A stretch of DNA of 64,000 nt from Planctomycetota bacterium (GCA_035384565.1 DAOOIT010000005.1:43893-107892), one strand, 5' to 3'. Positions 24,121-32,466 are shown, counted from the stretch's first letter. The notes: generated by a model from the letters alone, not told the origin. A program made the numbers and translations.

Positions 24121-25677
24121 TCAGACGGCGCTCACGGCGTCCACGGGCTTGGGCTCGGGGGCGCCGCCTTGGCTGTAGTGGCTCATGATGGCGCGCATGA
24201 CGGGAGTCTTGTGGATGCCCCAGGCGCACACGGGCACGTGCTTGACCTCGCCGTCGCGGGGGTCCCAGAAGGCGAAGCCGCTGGGGCAGCGCTCCAGGCG
24301 CTCGGTCTCCAGCGTGTAGCGGTCCTCGAAGGGCAGGACGATGATCTGGAGGACGCCCTGGACGTTGGTGTGGCGTTCGAGGGCGGTCTGGCTCTTGCGG
24401 CCGAAGGCGAGGGCGAAGGGCAGCGCCAGGGCGTGCCAGGCCTTGCCCAGGCCCTTGCCCTTGAGCACGCGGCTGAGGCGGCCGTGGCGCAGCATGACGC
24501 GGGCGACGGCGAGAATGGTCCGCAGCTTGAGCAGGCGCTGGCGGAACGTGGGCTTGCCGCCCTTGGCTCGCACGAGGCCCACGCGCAGGTCGCGGCGGGC
24601 GAGGCGCTCCTCGACCTTGGTGAGGGCGCGGGCGAAGTCCTCCACCGGACTCTTGAGGAAGTGGCCCAGCGGGCGGTAGCGCTCGCCGTCCGAGACGAGC
24701 ATGTACATGCTCTCGCAGTTCGGGTGGGCCCCCGCGAAGGGCAGCGGCTTGACATTCAGGTACTTGACCAGCGTGGGCACCTCGCCCAGGAACATGGCCG
24801 GCAGGAAGTGCACGGGGTCGCCGGGGAAGGCGTTGGCGATGATCTGCTCGATGTCCTCGCCCGTGATGCGGTCGGGCTCCAGCTCGAAGCGCTCGCGGTT
24901 CCAGGTGTGGGCGAGGGGCATGAAGTAGATGGCGCGGATGGTCTCGCGGCGGTCGTGGCAGAACTGGAAGAGGCTGGGCAGTTCCTCGTCGTTGAAGCCC
25001 TTGGCCGCGAGGCACATGAGGGTGACCTTGGCCTTGCCGATGCGCTGGATGTTGTCGAGGGCCTGCTGCTTGAGGTCGAGCGCCTTCTCGCTGTTGCGCA
25101 GGACGCGGTAGGCGTCGCGGTTGGCGCCGTCGTAGGCGATGAGGATGGTGGCCTTGGTCTCGATGAGGGCGCGGCAGTAGGCTTCGTCGGCCAGCTTCAG
25201 GCCGTTCGTGACCACGCGGGTGGCCAGGCCGTACGAGCGGGCCTTGCGGATGATGTCGAAGAGGTCGTTCCGCACGGTCGGCTCGCCGCCGAAGAGCTGG
25301 ATCGAGGGGGGCGGGTTCATCGCGGCGTAGTGCTGAAAGACCTTGTCGAAGTACTCCAGCGGCGGCTCGAAGAGAAAGCCCATGCTCGGCGTGTTGTTGA
25401 TGCAGATCGGGCAGTTGAGGTTGCAGCGGTTCGTGATGTCCACGAACACGATGTTGGGCTTCTTGTGGCGGCAGCCCAGGCAGTTGAGCCCGCAGCCGTG
25501 GTAGTCGAACCCGGGGTCGAGGCTCCGCTTGCGCTGGTAGCGCGCCGCGTCGCCCGAGATGAGCGTCTCGGACGTGCCGCACGCGCGGCAGCTCTTCACC
25601 AGGAACACCTTGCCGTCGCGCTCGACGGTCGAGGCAGGGACCAGCTTCTTGCAGGTATTGCACGTGCTTTGGTTCAA
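24121..25677 (-). CDS. Radical SAM protein 2 of three tandem paralogs
   Basis: A 518-residue paralog of the flanking radical SAM proteins. The start is set at TTG 25677 because AAGGAG stands eight bases upstream and the N-terminus then aligns with its paralogs; an ATG 42 bases earlier has no ribosome site. It shows CNTCKKLVP and CRACG, CGLNCLGC, the SAM motif CNLNCPIC, FGGEPTVRNDLFDI, VTNGLKLADEAY, and the C-terminal CPSGFAFWDP...VPVCAW. A basic, helix-rich region between about residues 360 and 450 may touch membrane or substrate. It probably arose by duplication. The substrate is unknown; see the finding on the triplet. Confidence 0.85.
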   Translation of the reverse strand: MNQSTCNTCKKLVPASTVERDGKVFLVKSCRACGTSETLISGDAARYQRKRSLDPGFDYHGCGLNCLGCRHKKPNIVFVDITNRCNLNCPICINNTPSMGFLFEPPLEYFDKVFQHYAAMNPPPSIQLFGGEPTVRNDLFDIIRKARSYGLATRVVTNGLKLADEAYCRALIETKATILIAYDGANRDAYRVLRNSEKALDLKQQALDNIQRIGKAKVTLMCLAAKGFNDEELPSLFQFCHDRRETIRAIYFMPLAHTWNRERFELEPDRITGEDIEQIIANAFPGDPVHFLPAMFLGEVPTLVKYLNVKPLPFAGAHPNCESMYMLVSDGERYRPLGHFLKSPVEDFARALTKVEERLARRDLRVGLVRAKGGKPTFRQRLLKLRTILAVARVMLRHGRLSRVLKGKGLGKAWHALALPFALAFGRKSQTALERHTNVQGVLQIIVLPFEDRYTLETERLERCPSGFAFWDPRDGEVKHVPVCAWGIHKTPVMRAIMSHYSQGGAPEPKPVDAVSAV

Positions 25678-25735
25678 GCGACGGACTCCTTGTTCAGGCG
25701 ACGAACACAGCCGATGCATTCAAGGAGCAGAACCG

Positions 25736-25789
25736 GTCGGACGGGTCGGACTCGTCCGACTCGTCTGCCCCGTCTGACTTGTCGGGCCT
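25736..25789. repeat. 9-nt periodic array
   Basis: Six degenerate 9-nt units in phase: GTCGGACGG, GTCGGACTC, GTCCGACTC, GTCTGCCCC, GTCTGACTT, GTCGGGCCT. It lies in the gap between radical SAM genes 2 and 3. A related array is at 61846-61922. Confidence 0.7.
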
Positions 25790-25813
25790 TCGGGCCACGG
25801 GGCGCCGCGCCCG

Positions 25814-27361
25814 CTACCTCGCCACCGGCGCGGCCTCCTTGGGGGCCGGCGCCGGGCCGGGGACCGGGGAATACTTGGCCGCAATCTTGCGCTGGACCTC
25901 GGTGCGGTAGAGCGACCAGGCGCACACGGGGATGGTCTTGATCTCGCCCGTGTCGGGGTCCTCGAAGACGAAGCCCGACGGGCAGTTCTCCAGCCGCGCG
26001 CCCTCGATCGAGTGGTACTCCTCGAAGGGCAGCACGAGCATGTGCAGCACGGCGTCAATCGTGGTGTGGCGGCGGAGCTGGTCCTTGAGCCGGCGCCCGA
26101 GCAGCACGCCGCCCAGGATGCGCAGCAGCGCCCACGCGGGCCGCCCGCGGAAGATGCGGCGCAGGTTCAGCGACCGCCGCGCCGGGCCCCACAACGTGCG
26201 AACCACCGCGATGCGGCCGCGCAGGCGCTGGAACCCCTTGGCGGGGTTCAGCCCCGCCAGCCGCTTGTCCAGCTCGCGGCCCAGCACCACGATGTCGCCC
26301 GCCACGTCGTCCACCGGCCGCTTGAGGTAGTGGCTCAGCGGGCGGAAGCGCTCGCCATCGGAGAGCAGCATGGTCATCGACTCGCAGTTCGGGTGCGCGC
26401 CGCCGAAGGTGAGGCGCGGCGAGCCGAAGAAGGCCATGGCCGTCTTAAGGTAGCTGCCGATGCCGGCCGACATGAACTCCACCTTGGCGTCGGGGAGGGC
26501 CTCGGCGACGATCTGCTCGACGTCCTCGATGGTGGTCGTGACGTCGGTCTCGAACTCGCCCTCGCCCCAGGTTTCGGTGAGGGGGATGAGGTGCATGGCC
26601 GAGATCATCTCGCGGTTCTCGTGGCAGAAGGCGATCAGGTCGGCCAGATGCCTGTCGTTGATGTGCCGGGCGACGCAGCACATGATGATGTTCTTGCGCT
26701 GGCTGTGCTTCTTGAGGTTCTCGAGGGCCTGGAGCTTCTTCTCATAGGCCCCGTCGCTCTTGCGCAGGCGGCGGTAGATCTCGGGGTCGCGGCCGTCGAA
26801 GGCGATGAGCACCGGCACCTTGAGAGCGCAGACCTTCTTGCAGTACTCCTCGTCGGCCAGGCGCAGGCCGTTGGTGACGATGCGCACGCGCAGGCCGTGG
26901 CCGCGCAGCAGGTCTATGATCTCGAACAGGTCGTCGCGCACCGTGGGCTCGCCGCCGAAGAGCTGCACCGTGGGCTTCGGGTCCATCGCGGCCAGGCCGG
27001 CCGCCACGTGCTCGAAGTAGGCCAGCGGCGGGTGGAACTCGAAGCCCATGCCCGGGATGTTGGCGATGCAGATCGGGCAGTTCATGTTGCAGCGGTTGGT
27101 CACGTCCAGGAAGACCATCTTGGGCTTGTGCTCGCGGCGGCAGCGCTCGCAGTGCAGGTGGCAGGCGAGGGCCGCCTGGTCGTCGTAGCGCCAGACCTCG
27201 CGCTTGCGCTTCCACGTCGCCTCGTCGGAGCTGACGAGCGACTCGGTGATGCCGCACGCGGGGCAGTTCTTGGTGACGTAGACCTTGCCCTCGCGGAACG
27301 TGTGGGTGATGGGGATGCGCTTGCTGCATTTGACGCAAACGCCGTAGTTGGCGGAAGCCAT
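25814..27361 (-). CDS. Radical SAM protein 3 of three tandem paralogs
   Basis: A 515-residue radical SAM protein, first of the triplet in the direction of transcription. It has CVKCSKRIP, CPACG, CHLHCERC, the SAM motif CNMNCPIC, FGGEPTVRDDLFEI, IVTNGLRLADEEY, FDGRDPEIY, and the C-terminal CPSGFVFEDP...IPVCAW. The four-part cysteine plan is the same as in its paralogs. ATG 27361 overlaps the larE stop (TGATG) and has AAGGAG five bases upstream, so it is translationally coupled to larE. The region after residue 330 (RRSLNLRRIFRGRPAWALL) is basic and amphipathic. It probably acts in the cytoplasm or at the membrane face. The reaction is unknown. Confidence 0.85.
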   Translation of the reverse strand: MASANYGVCVKCSKRIPITHTFREGKVYVTKNCPACGITESLVSSDEATWKRKREVWRYDDQAALACHLHCERCRREHKPKMVFLDVTNRCNMNCPICIANIPGMGFEFHPPLAYFEHVAAGLAAMDPKPTVQLFGGEPTVRDDLFEIIDLLRGHGLRVRIVTNGLRLADEEYCKKVCALKVPVLIAFDGRDPEIYRRLRKSDGAYEKKLQALENLKKHSQRKNIIMCCVARHINDRHLADLIAFCHENREMISAMHLIPLTETWGEGEFETDVTTTIEDVEQIVAEALPDAKVEFMSAGIGSYLKTAMAFFGSPRLTFGGAHPNCESMTMLLSDGERFRPLSHYLKRPVDDVAGDIVVLGRELDKRLAGLNPAKGFQRLRGRIAVVRTLWGPARRSLNLRRIFRGRPAWALLRILGGVLLGRRLKDQLRRHTTIDAVLHMLVLPFEEYHSIEGARLENCPSGFVFEDPDTGEIKTIPVCAWSLYRTEVQRKIAAKYSPVPGPAPAPKEAAPVAR

Positions 27362-28212
27362 CAGCACTCCTTTCCCGCGGCCACGAGGGCCGGCGCCTCC
27401 GGCAGCGTGGCGTTCATGCTGCCGGTGCGGTAGCCCTCGAGGTCGAGAGTCACGTAGCGGAAGCCGAGCGACCTGGCGAACTCGACGATGCCGTGGCGGA
27501 CCTCCGGGCGGGCGATCGCCGCCATCTCGGCCGGCCCCAGCTCCAGGCGCACGAGGTCGCCGTGATGGCGGGCGCGGTAGACTCGGAAGCCCAGCCCGTG
27601 CAGCAGGCCCTCGAGGGCCTCGACCTGCGCCAGCTTGTCGCGCGTGATGGCCGCCCCGTAGGGGAAGCGCGAGGCCATGCAGGCCATGGCCGGCTTGTCG
27701 GCCATCGGCAGATGGTAGACCTCGCGGGCCAGGGCGCGGATGTCGGCCTTGGCGAGCCCGGCGTCGCGCAGCGGCGTGAGCACGCCCAGCTCGGCGGCGG
27801 CCCGGGCGCCGGGCCGGTAGTCGCGCGCGTCGTCGGCGTTCGTGCCGTCGGCCACGTGGGCCAGGCCGCGCACCGCCGCCTGCTCGCGCACCTTCGTGAA
27901 CAGCTCGCGCTTGCAGTGATAGCAGCGGTCGGGCGGGTTGTCGCGGAAGCCGGGGATGTCGAGTTCCTCGGACTCGATGACAACGTGGGGGATGCCGCGT
28001 TCCTGCACCCAGGCCACGGCGGCTCGGCCCTCGCGCTGCGCGTAGGTGGACGAGGTGGCGATGACGGCGAGACACCGGTCGCCGAGCACCTCGCGCGCGG
28101 CGGCGAGCAGCAGCGAACTGTCCACCCCGCCCGAGAAGGCGACGGCGCAGCCGCCGGTGTCGCGGAGAATCTGCCGCAGGCGTTCGAGCTTGGCGGCGAG
28201 AGCCGGGGTCAT
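27361..28212 (-). CDS. larE: LarE-type ATP-dependent sulfur transferase, three-cysteine form
   Basis: A 283-residue PP-loop protein with AFSGGVDSSLLL, TYAQREG, FRDNPPDRCYHCKRELF and the AMACMASRFPYG motif. LarE inserts sulfur into a pyridinium cofactor precursor during nickel-pincer synthesis. In the sacrificial type one Cys, here C178, gives up its sulfur. This protein also has C97-x2-C100, the arrangement of forms proposed to bind a [4Fe-4S] cluster and act catalytically. No larA, larB or larC is near, so the classical nickel-pincer role is doubtful in this context. ATG 28212 overlaps the sulfite reductase stop (ATGA), and its stop overlaps the next start. Confidence 0.92.
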   Translation of the reverse strand: MTPALAAKLERLRQILRDTGGCAVAFSGGVDSSLLLAAAREVLGDRCLAVIATSSTYAQREGRAAVAWVQERGIPHVVIESEELDIPGFRDNPPDRCYHCKRELFTKVREQAAVRGLAHVADGTNADDARDYRPGARAAAELGVLTPLRDAGLAKADIRALAREVYHLPMADKPAMACMASRFPYGAAITRDKLAQVEALEGLLHGLGFRVYRARHHGDLVRLELGPAEMAAIARPEVRHGIVEFARSLGFRYVTLDLEGYRTGSMNATLPEAPALVAAGKEC

Positions 28213-30575
28213 CGGCCGCCCCCTTTGCGGATCACCAGGCGGTTGCCCTCGGGCAGGCGCGTGAGCGAGACCACCTGGTGGCCATCCGCGATGGCGCTGG
28301 CCGGCACGTTCGCCAGCCCCTCGTCGCCGAGGATCAGGGTGAGTTCCTCGCCCGGCTGCATCTTCTCGAGGGCCAGCTTGGCGCGCACGTAGTTGAGCGG
28401 GCAGGCCACGCCGCGGTAGTCCTCGGTCCTGCCCTCCGCCGCGGCCGGGCCGGCCACCGCCGCCTCGGCGGGCGCGGGGGGCTTCGGCGGGGTGAAGCGC
28501 AGCGAGTTGTCCATGTTCTCGTACAAGGCCTTCACGGCTTGCACGAAGACCGCTACCACGTCAGACCGCACAAGGAATGAGCTCTCGGGGTCGGGGTCCG
28601 ACGCGACCTGGATGGCGTTCTCGACGATCGGCGCGAGCGCGGCCTCGACGAGGCCTGGGGCCACGAAGTGTTCCTGGAAGAGCTTGAGGGCGTCGCGGTC
28701 GTCGCGCGGCTGCACGCCGCGGGTGACGAGCAGGGCCCGGGCCGCGAGCACGGTCGCCGCGTGGCGGTGCCCGCGCTCGAGGGCCTGGGTGGCGCTGGCG
28801 AGGTCCACCTCGATCAGGTCGAACACCCCGGCGCTGCATTCGCCCGGGCCGCGGCCGGCCAGCGAGAAGGGCGAGCACGAGCCCCAGTCGTACTGGGGCC
28901 CCGAGCAGCAGGCGCAGGCGTCGGCGGCCTCGCGGCGCGGCCGGCCGAACCGCGCGAGCAGCGTTCGCACCGCCTGCCGGCCGCCGGAGTCCAGAAACGC
29001 ATGGAAGTCGGGGTGCTCGGGCGACCGCTCGAATTCCCCGAGCAACTGGGCGAGGAAGGCGGGCACGTTGCGCGCCGGGATGGCGGTGGTGCCCTCGGCC
29101 AGGCGGGTGAGCCCTTCGCCCACGCGGCCGCCGAGCTGCACGACGTAATGTGGAATCAATTGGCCGTCCACCCGCCGCGCGGCGCCGTAGAGGCCGATGT
29201 CGCCCACGGGGTGCCGCCCGCAGGCGTTGGGGCAGCCGCTGATGCGGATGCCGAGCGGGCCGAGGCCGTCGAGGTCCAGGCCGTCGCTCGTCAGCGTCTG
29301 CTCGATGGCCTGCGCGAGGCCCCGCGACAGGCAGATGCCGAGCCGGCAGGTCGAGGCGCCGGCGCACGCCACGAGTTTGCGCAGCACGGCGGGCCGCGGC
29401 TCGGCCAGGCCGAGCGCCGCCAATTCGTCGTGGACCTCGGGCAATTCGTCCTCGGCCACGAACCGCAACAGGCCGTTCTGCTCCTGGGTGGTGAGGAGCA
29501 GCCCCTCGCCGTGGCGTTCGACCACGTCGGCCAGGCCGCGCATCGTCTCGGCCCGAATGTCGCCGAGGGGGAACGGGACCTCGACCAGGAACCGCCCGTC
29601 CTGCTTCTGCGGTTGCACGTGGCGGGCGCGCCAGGCCGCGAATGTCTTCGCGGCGGCCGCCGAGGGGCGTGGGGGCCGGGTTCCACGGTGACCCTCGGCG
29701 GCGCCAGCGAAGTCTCGGGGCGGCGGGCACGCGGGCGCCTCCCGCCGCAGAATAGCCATTTCCGCATCGTAGAGCGCGCGAAAGCCGTCGAGGCCGATCT
29801 GTTCCAGCACGAAGCGCAGGCGCGCGCGGTTGCGGTTCTTGCGGTTGCCGTGTTTGTCGAAGACGCGCTTGACGGCTTCCGCGACCAGGTGGGCTTCGCC
29901 GACTGGGACGAACTCCTCGAGCAGGTCGGCCACGCGGCTCTGGTTGCCCATGCCGCCGCCCACGTAGACGGCGAAGCCGCGCTGCCCGCCCCGCGCGCGG
30001 GCGATGAAGCCCACGTCGTTCACCGTGGCGCTCGCGCAGTCGCGGCCGCACCCGGAGAACGAGAGCTTGAACTTGCGCGGCAGTTGGTACGACAGCGGGT
30101 CGGGGAGGAGAAACTCGGTGACGGCCACAGCGTAGGGCGCGACATTGAAGGTCTCGTGCGGGCACACGCCGGCGTGGGGGCAGGCGGTGATGTTGCGCAC
30201 GGTGTTGCCGCCGCCGCCCTTGGTGGCCAGGCCGGCCTGCGCCAGGCCCTCGAGCGCCGGCGCCACATTCGCCAGCGGCACGCGGTGCACCTGGATGTCC
30301 TGCCGCGTGGTCACGTGGAGCGTGCCGTTGCCGTAGCGCTCGGCCGCGTCGGCCATGGCGCGCATCTGGTGGGGCAGCACGCCGCCCGCGGGCACGCGGA
30401 TGCGGAGCATGAAGGTGCCGTTCTCGCGCTGCTCGTAGACGCCCATCGGCACGCGGAAGGCGCGCAGGCGCTCGGGCGCCAGGTCGCCCGCCTGCACCTG
30501 GGCGATCATCTCGCGCAACCTGGCCAGGTCGGCGGCCAGCGATTCGGGAAGCTGGTAGGTGCTCTGTGCTAGCAT
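28209..30575 (-). CDS. Sirohaem-[4Fe-4S] sulfite reductase fused to a TusA-like domain
   Basis: A 788-residue fusion. Residues 1-500 form the two-fold ferredoxin-type nitrite/sulfite reductase. Remarkably, both halves carry a full sirohaem-cluster motif: C132-x5-C138 with C176-x3-C180, and C404-x5-C410 with C448-x3-C452. A Cys-rich CACCSG stretch near residue 548 precedes a helical region (about 575-690) resembling HEPN-like domains. The end, from about 715, is TusA-like with VACPLNYVRAKLALEKM. TusA proteins carry persulfide sulfur on that Cys. It would reduce sulfite to sulfide with ferredoxin in the cytoplasm and hand sulfur on. ATG 30575 overlaps the DUF6775 gene by seven bases. The linker near residues 290-305 is encoded by an imperfect palindrome. 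Nitrite reduction is the alternative; the context favours sulfite. Confidence 0.88.
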   Translation of the reverse strand: MLAQSTYQLPESLAADLARLREMIAQVQAGDLAPERLRAFRVPMGVYEQRENGTFMLRIRVPAGGVLPHQMRAMADAAERYGNGTLHVTTRQDIQVHRVPLANVAPALEGLAQAGLATKGGGGNTVRNITACPHAGVCPHETFNVAPYAVAVTEFLLPDPLSYQLPRKFKLSFSGCGRDCASATVNDVGFIARARGGQRGFAVYVGGGMGNQSRVADLLEEFVPVGEAHLVAEAVKRVFDKHGNRKNRNRARLRFVLEQIGLDGFRALYDAEMAILRREAPACPPPRDFAGAAEGHRGTRPPRPSAAAAKTFAAWRARHVQPQKQDGRFLVEVPFPLGDIRAETMRGLADVVERHGEGLLLTTQEQNGLLRFVAEDELPEVHDELAALGLAEPRPAVLRKLVACAGASTCRLGICLSRGLAQAIEQTLTSDGLDLDGLGPLGIRISGCPNACGRHPVGDIGLYGAARRVDGQLIPHYVVQLGGRVGEGLTRLAEGTTAIPARNVPAFLAQLLGEFERSPEHPDFHAFLDSGGRQAVRTLLARFGRPRREAADACACCSGPQYDWGSCSPFSLAGRGPGECSAGVFDLIEVDLASATQALERGHRHAATVLAARALLVTRGVQPRDDRDALKLFQEHFVAPGLVEAALAPIVENAIQVASDPDPESSFLVRSDVVAVFVQAVKALYENMDNSLRFTPPKPPAPAEAAVAGPAAAEGRTEDYRGVACPLNYVRAKLALEKMQPGEELTLILGDEGLANVPASAIADGHQVVSLTRLPEGNRLVIRKGGGR

Positions 30576-31402
30576 GAAGCAAAGTCCTCGGTCATCCGGC
30601 CCGGCCCGGCCTGCCAGGCTTCGAGCATCTGCGCATGGCGCGGGCAGAATTCGCTGCCTTCGAGCTGCGCGGCGAGCATCTCGCGCTGCCAGTGGGCGTT
30701 GAAGAGGCGGCAGCCGGCCTCGTCGCAGAACGGCTCGCCCGTGAACGCATAGAAGAGGGCCTGCATGGCGTAGCCCTTGGCCACCTCGGTGGTGCGCGGG
30801 TCCTCGTGCCGCAGCGCGCGCTCGCCCGGGTCGGCTCCCTCGCCGAGGCCGAGACGGCGCGCGAGGTAGAACGAGCGCTCGCGCGCGGGCGCCTGGACCA
30901 TCCCCTCGGTCGAGAGGATCGAGGGGAAGCCGTAGAGGCTCACCCGCGCGTGGTAGCGGCGGTCCGCCTCGTCCCACGTGGCGATGAGGCGTTCCGTGAG
31001 CCACAGGTGCACGGCGCGCTGATGGCGTTCGGTCTCGGGCAGCACGTTGAAGGCCAGGCGCTGAAGCTCCAGGCCGTCGTAGGTCACGCCCGCGGCGGGC
31101 CGGGCGGCGCCCGTGATGAGGCGCCTCTCGTAGTCGAGTTCGGGCTTCAGCGGGCGCCTCCGCCGCTCGGCCCACGGGCGCATCGGGTCGTGCACGCGCA
31201 CGCGGCACAGGTCCTCGGCCAGGCCGGCCAGCGCCTCGTGGCCGCGGGCCGCGAGGAGGGCGTGCTGGAAGACATCCGCGCGCACCTCGACCCGCAGCCA
31301 CGGCAGCCAGCGCGCCACGTAAGCGGCCACGGCCGCGGCGTCGAACCACGGCTGGCGCACCCCGTCGTACAGGATCACGTGTTCGGCCCCCGGCGCGGCC
31401 AT
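30569..31402 (-). CDS. DUF6775-type putative metalloprotein
   Basis: A 277-residue soluble protein. The segment HLWLTERLIATWDEADRRYH followed by SLYGFPSILSTEGMVQAPA matches, from memory, proteins annotated DUF6775 (putative metallopeptidase), known from archaea and some bacteria. The C-terminal part has GEPFCDEAGCRLFN and EFCPRHAQML, a likely metal site of three Cys and one His. Function is unknown. ATG 31402 is chosen over GTG 31405, with GAGGAG six bases upstream. It sits directly before, and overlaps, the sulfite reductase gene, so a role in sulfur or sirohaem-enzyme handling is plausible. The family name is given with moderate confidence. Confidence 0.75.
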   Translation of the reverse strand: MAAPGAEHVILYDGVRQPWFDAAAVAAYVARWLPWLRVEVRADVFQHALLAARGHEALAGLAEDLCRVRVHDPMRPWAERRRRPLKPELDYERRLITGAARPAAGVTYDGLELQRLAFNVLPETERHQRAVHLWLTERLIATWDEADRRYHARVSLYGFPSILSTEGMVQAPARERSFYLARRLGLGEGADPGERALRHEDPRTTEVAKGYAMQALFYAFTGEPFCDEAGCRLFNAHWQREMLAAQLEGSEFCPRHAQMLEAWQAGPGRMTEDFASC

Positions 31403-31430
31403 CACTGTCTCCTCGGCACCTCGCGCGCGC

Positions 31431-31580
31431 TCACGGCTGCGCCGTGAGAGGCCGGCTGGCCGACGGCTCGGCGGCCGCCGCCCCGGAACCCAGCCGGAGC
31501 GACCGGCAGTGCGAGCAGCAGCCCTGGGCCGCCAGCGCCAGCGTCAGCAGCAGGCCGACACATACGTAGACGAATCTCAT
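31431..31580 (-). CDS. Small Cys-rich signal-peptide protein
   Basis: A 49-residue protein with a clear signal sequence, RFVYVCVGLLLTLALAAQ, followed by GCCSHCRS and a short Ala/Ser/Pro-rich tail. The AAQGC stretch resembles a lipobox, so it may be a tiny lipoprotein exposing a CCSHC cluster outside the inner membrane. ATG 31580 has AAGGAG seven bases upstream, which makes a real gene likely despite the length. It lies between thi4 and the DUF6775 gene in the sulfur operon. The CCSHC motif recalls VCSRHC in the ModA-like protein of the same operon; a shared metal or sulfur ligand is only a guess. Confidence 0.6.
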   Translation of the reverse strand: MRFVYVCVGLLLTLALAAQGCCSHCRSLRLGSGAAAAEPSASRPLTAQP

Positions 31581-31635
31581 CCGACATCTCCTTCGTCGCT
31601 GCGGGGCGCCGCCCGGAGCCCCGGGCAAACCTGTG

Positions 31636-32436
31636 TCACTTCTGCTCGAGCAACGCCGCCACGACCTGGGCGCCGCGCTGGCCCGAGAGCAGCATGGCCC
31701 CGAACGTGGGGCCCATGCGCGGCAGGCCGAAGACGGTGGACACGGCCATGCCGATGGCCACCAGCCCGGGCTGGATTTCGCCCGTGTGCTCGACGACGGC
31801 GTCCTCGGAGCGCTCGACCCACATGGGCGCGCAGCCGGGCAGTTCCAGGAGGCCCCGGTCGGCCAGCGTGCGGCACACCGAGGCGTCGTGGCCCGTGGCG
31901 TCCACCACCACGCGGGCCTCCATGGCCACGGGGTCCACGCACGTGATCTCGCGGGGCATCGCCTGCACGGGCGTCCAGTTGATCACCACGCCGGCCACGC
32001 GGCCGCCCTCGCGCAGCACCACGTCGTCCACGCTCGTGAGGTTGGCGAACTTCACGCCGGCGTCGCAGGCGGCGCCGATGAGCTTCGAGCAGGCGTGCGG
32101 CCCGTCGGCCACGTGCAGGCCGGGGCTCACGCGGGTGTGCGGCACGCCGAGCGCGTCGAGCACCTGGTCGGCGGGCTCGCGCACGGTGACCTTGTTCATC
32201 AGGTAGCCGCCGATCCAGAAGCCGCCGCCGAGGTAGTTGTTGCGCTCGACGATGAGCACCTTGCGCCCCTGCTCGGCGAGCAGCTTGCCGCACATGAGGC
32301 CGCTGGGGCCGGCGCCGGCGATCAGCACGTCGCTCTCGACGTAGGTCTCGAGCTGCTGCGCGAAGGCGCGGACGATGGCCCGCGTGACATCTTTCTCGCC
32401 CGCCTGACTGAAGATGGGGGCGGCGTGGTCAGCCAT
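31636..32436 (-). CDS. thi4: Thi4-family thiazole synthase with active-site cysteine
   Basis: A 266-residue Thi4-type protein that makes the adenosine diphosphate thiazole precursor of thiamin from NAD and glycine. Marks are the Rossmann GAGPSGLMCGKLLAEQG, ERNNYLGGGFWIGGYLMNK, DGPHACSKLIGAA, VDATGHDASV and GLPRMGPTFGAMLLSG. At the position that is Cys in the suicidal yeast enzyme and His in sulfide-dependent archaeal ones, this protein has Cys166 in REITCVDP. It could therefore be single-turnover, or use sulfide in spite of the Cys. ATG 32436 has AAGGAG nine bases upstream. It is embedded between metY and the sulfite reductase group, where sulfide is produced. Confidence 0.92.
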   Translation of the reverse strand: MADHAAPIFSQAGEKDVTRAIVRAFAQQLETYVESDVLIAGAGPSGLMCGKLLAEQGRKVLIVERNNYLGGGFWIGGYLMNKVTVREPADQVLDALGVPHTRVSPGLHVADGPHACSKLIGAACDAGVKFANLTSVDDVVLREGGRVAGVVINWTPVQAMPREITCVDPVAMEARVVVDATGHDASVCRTLADRGLLELPGCAPMWVERSEDAVVEHTGEIQPGLVAIGMAVSTVFGLPRMGPTFGAMLLSGQRGAQVVAALLEQK

Positions 32437-32466
32437 GCGATCGGTCTCCTTATCGCGTAGAGAGCC

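Noticed and set aside
25736..25789. Periodic array as a CRISPR
   Set aside because: Units are 9 nt, degenerate and without spacers; no cas gene is present.
22494..27361. Radical SAM triplet as RiPP maturases
   Set aside because: No precursor peptide follows or precedes them, and the extra cysteines do not fit the SPASM spacing. The 49-residue Cys peptide has a signal sequence and lies five genes away.
28209..31349. Upstream extension of the sulfite reductase frame by 258 codons
   Set aside because: The extension overlaps the DUF6775 gene in another frame and is Arg/Pro-rich; ATG 30575 fits the family start.
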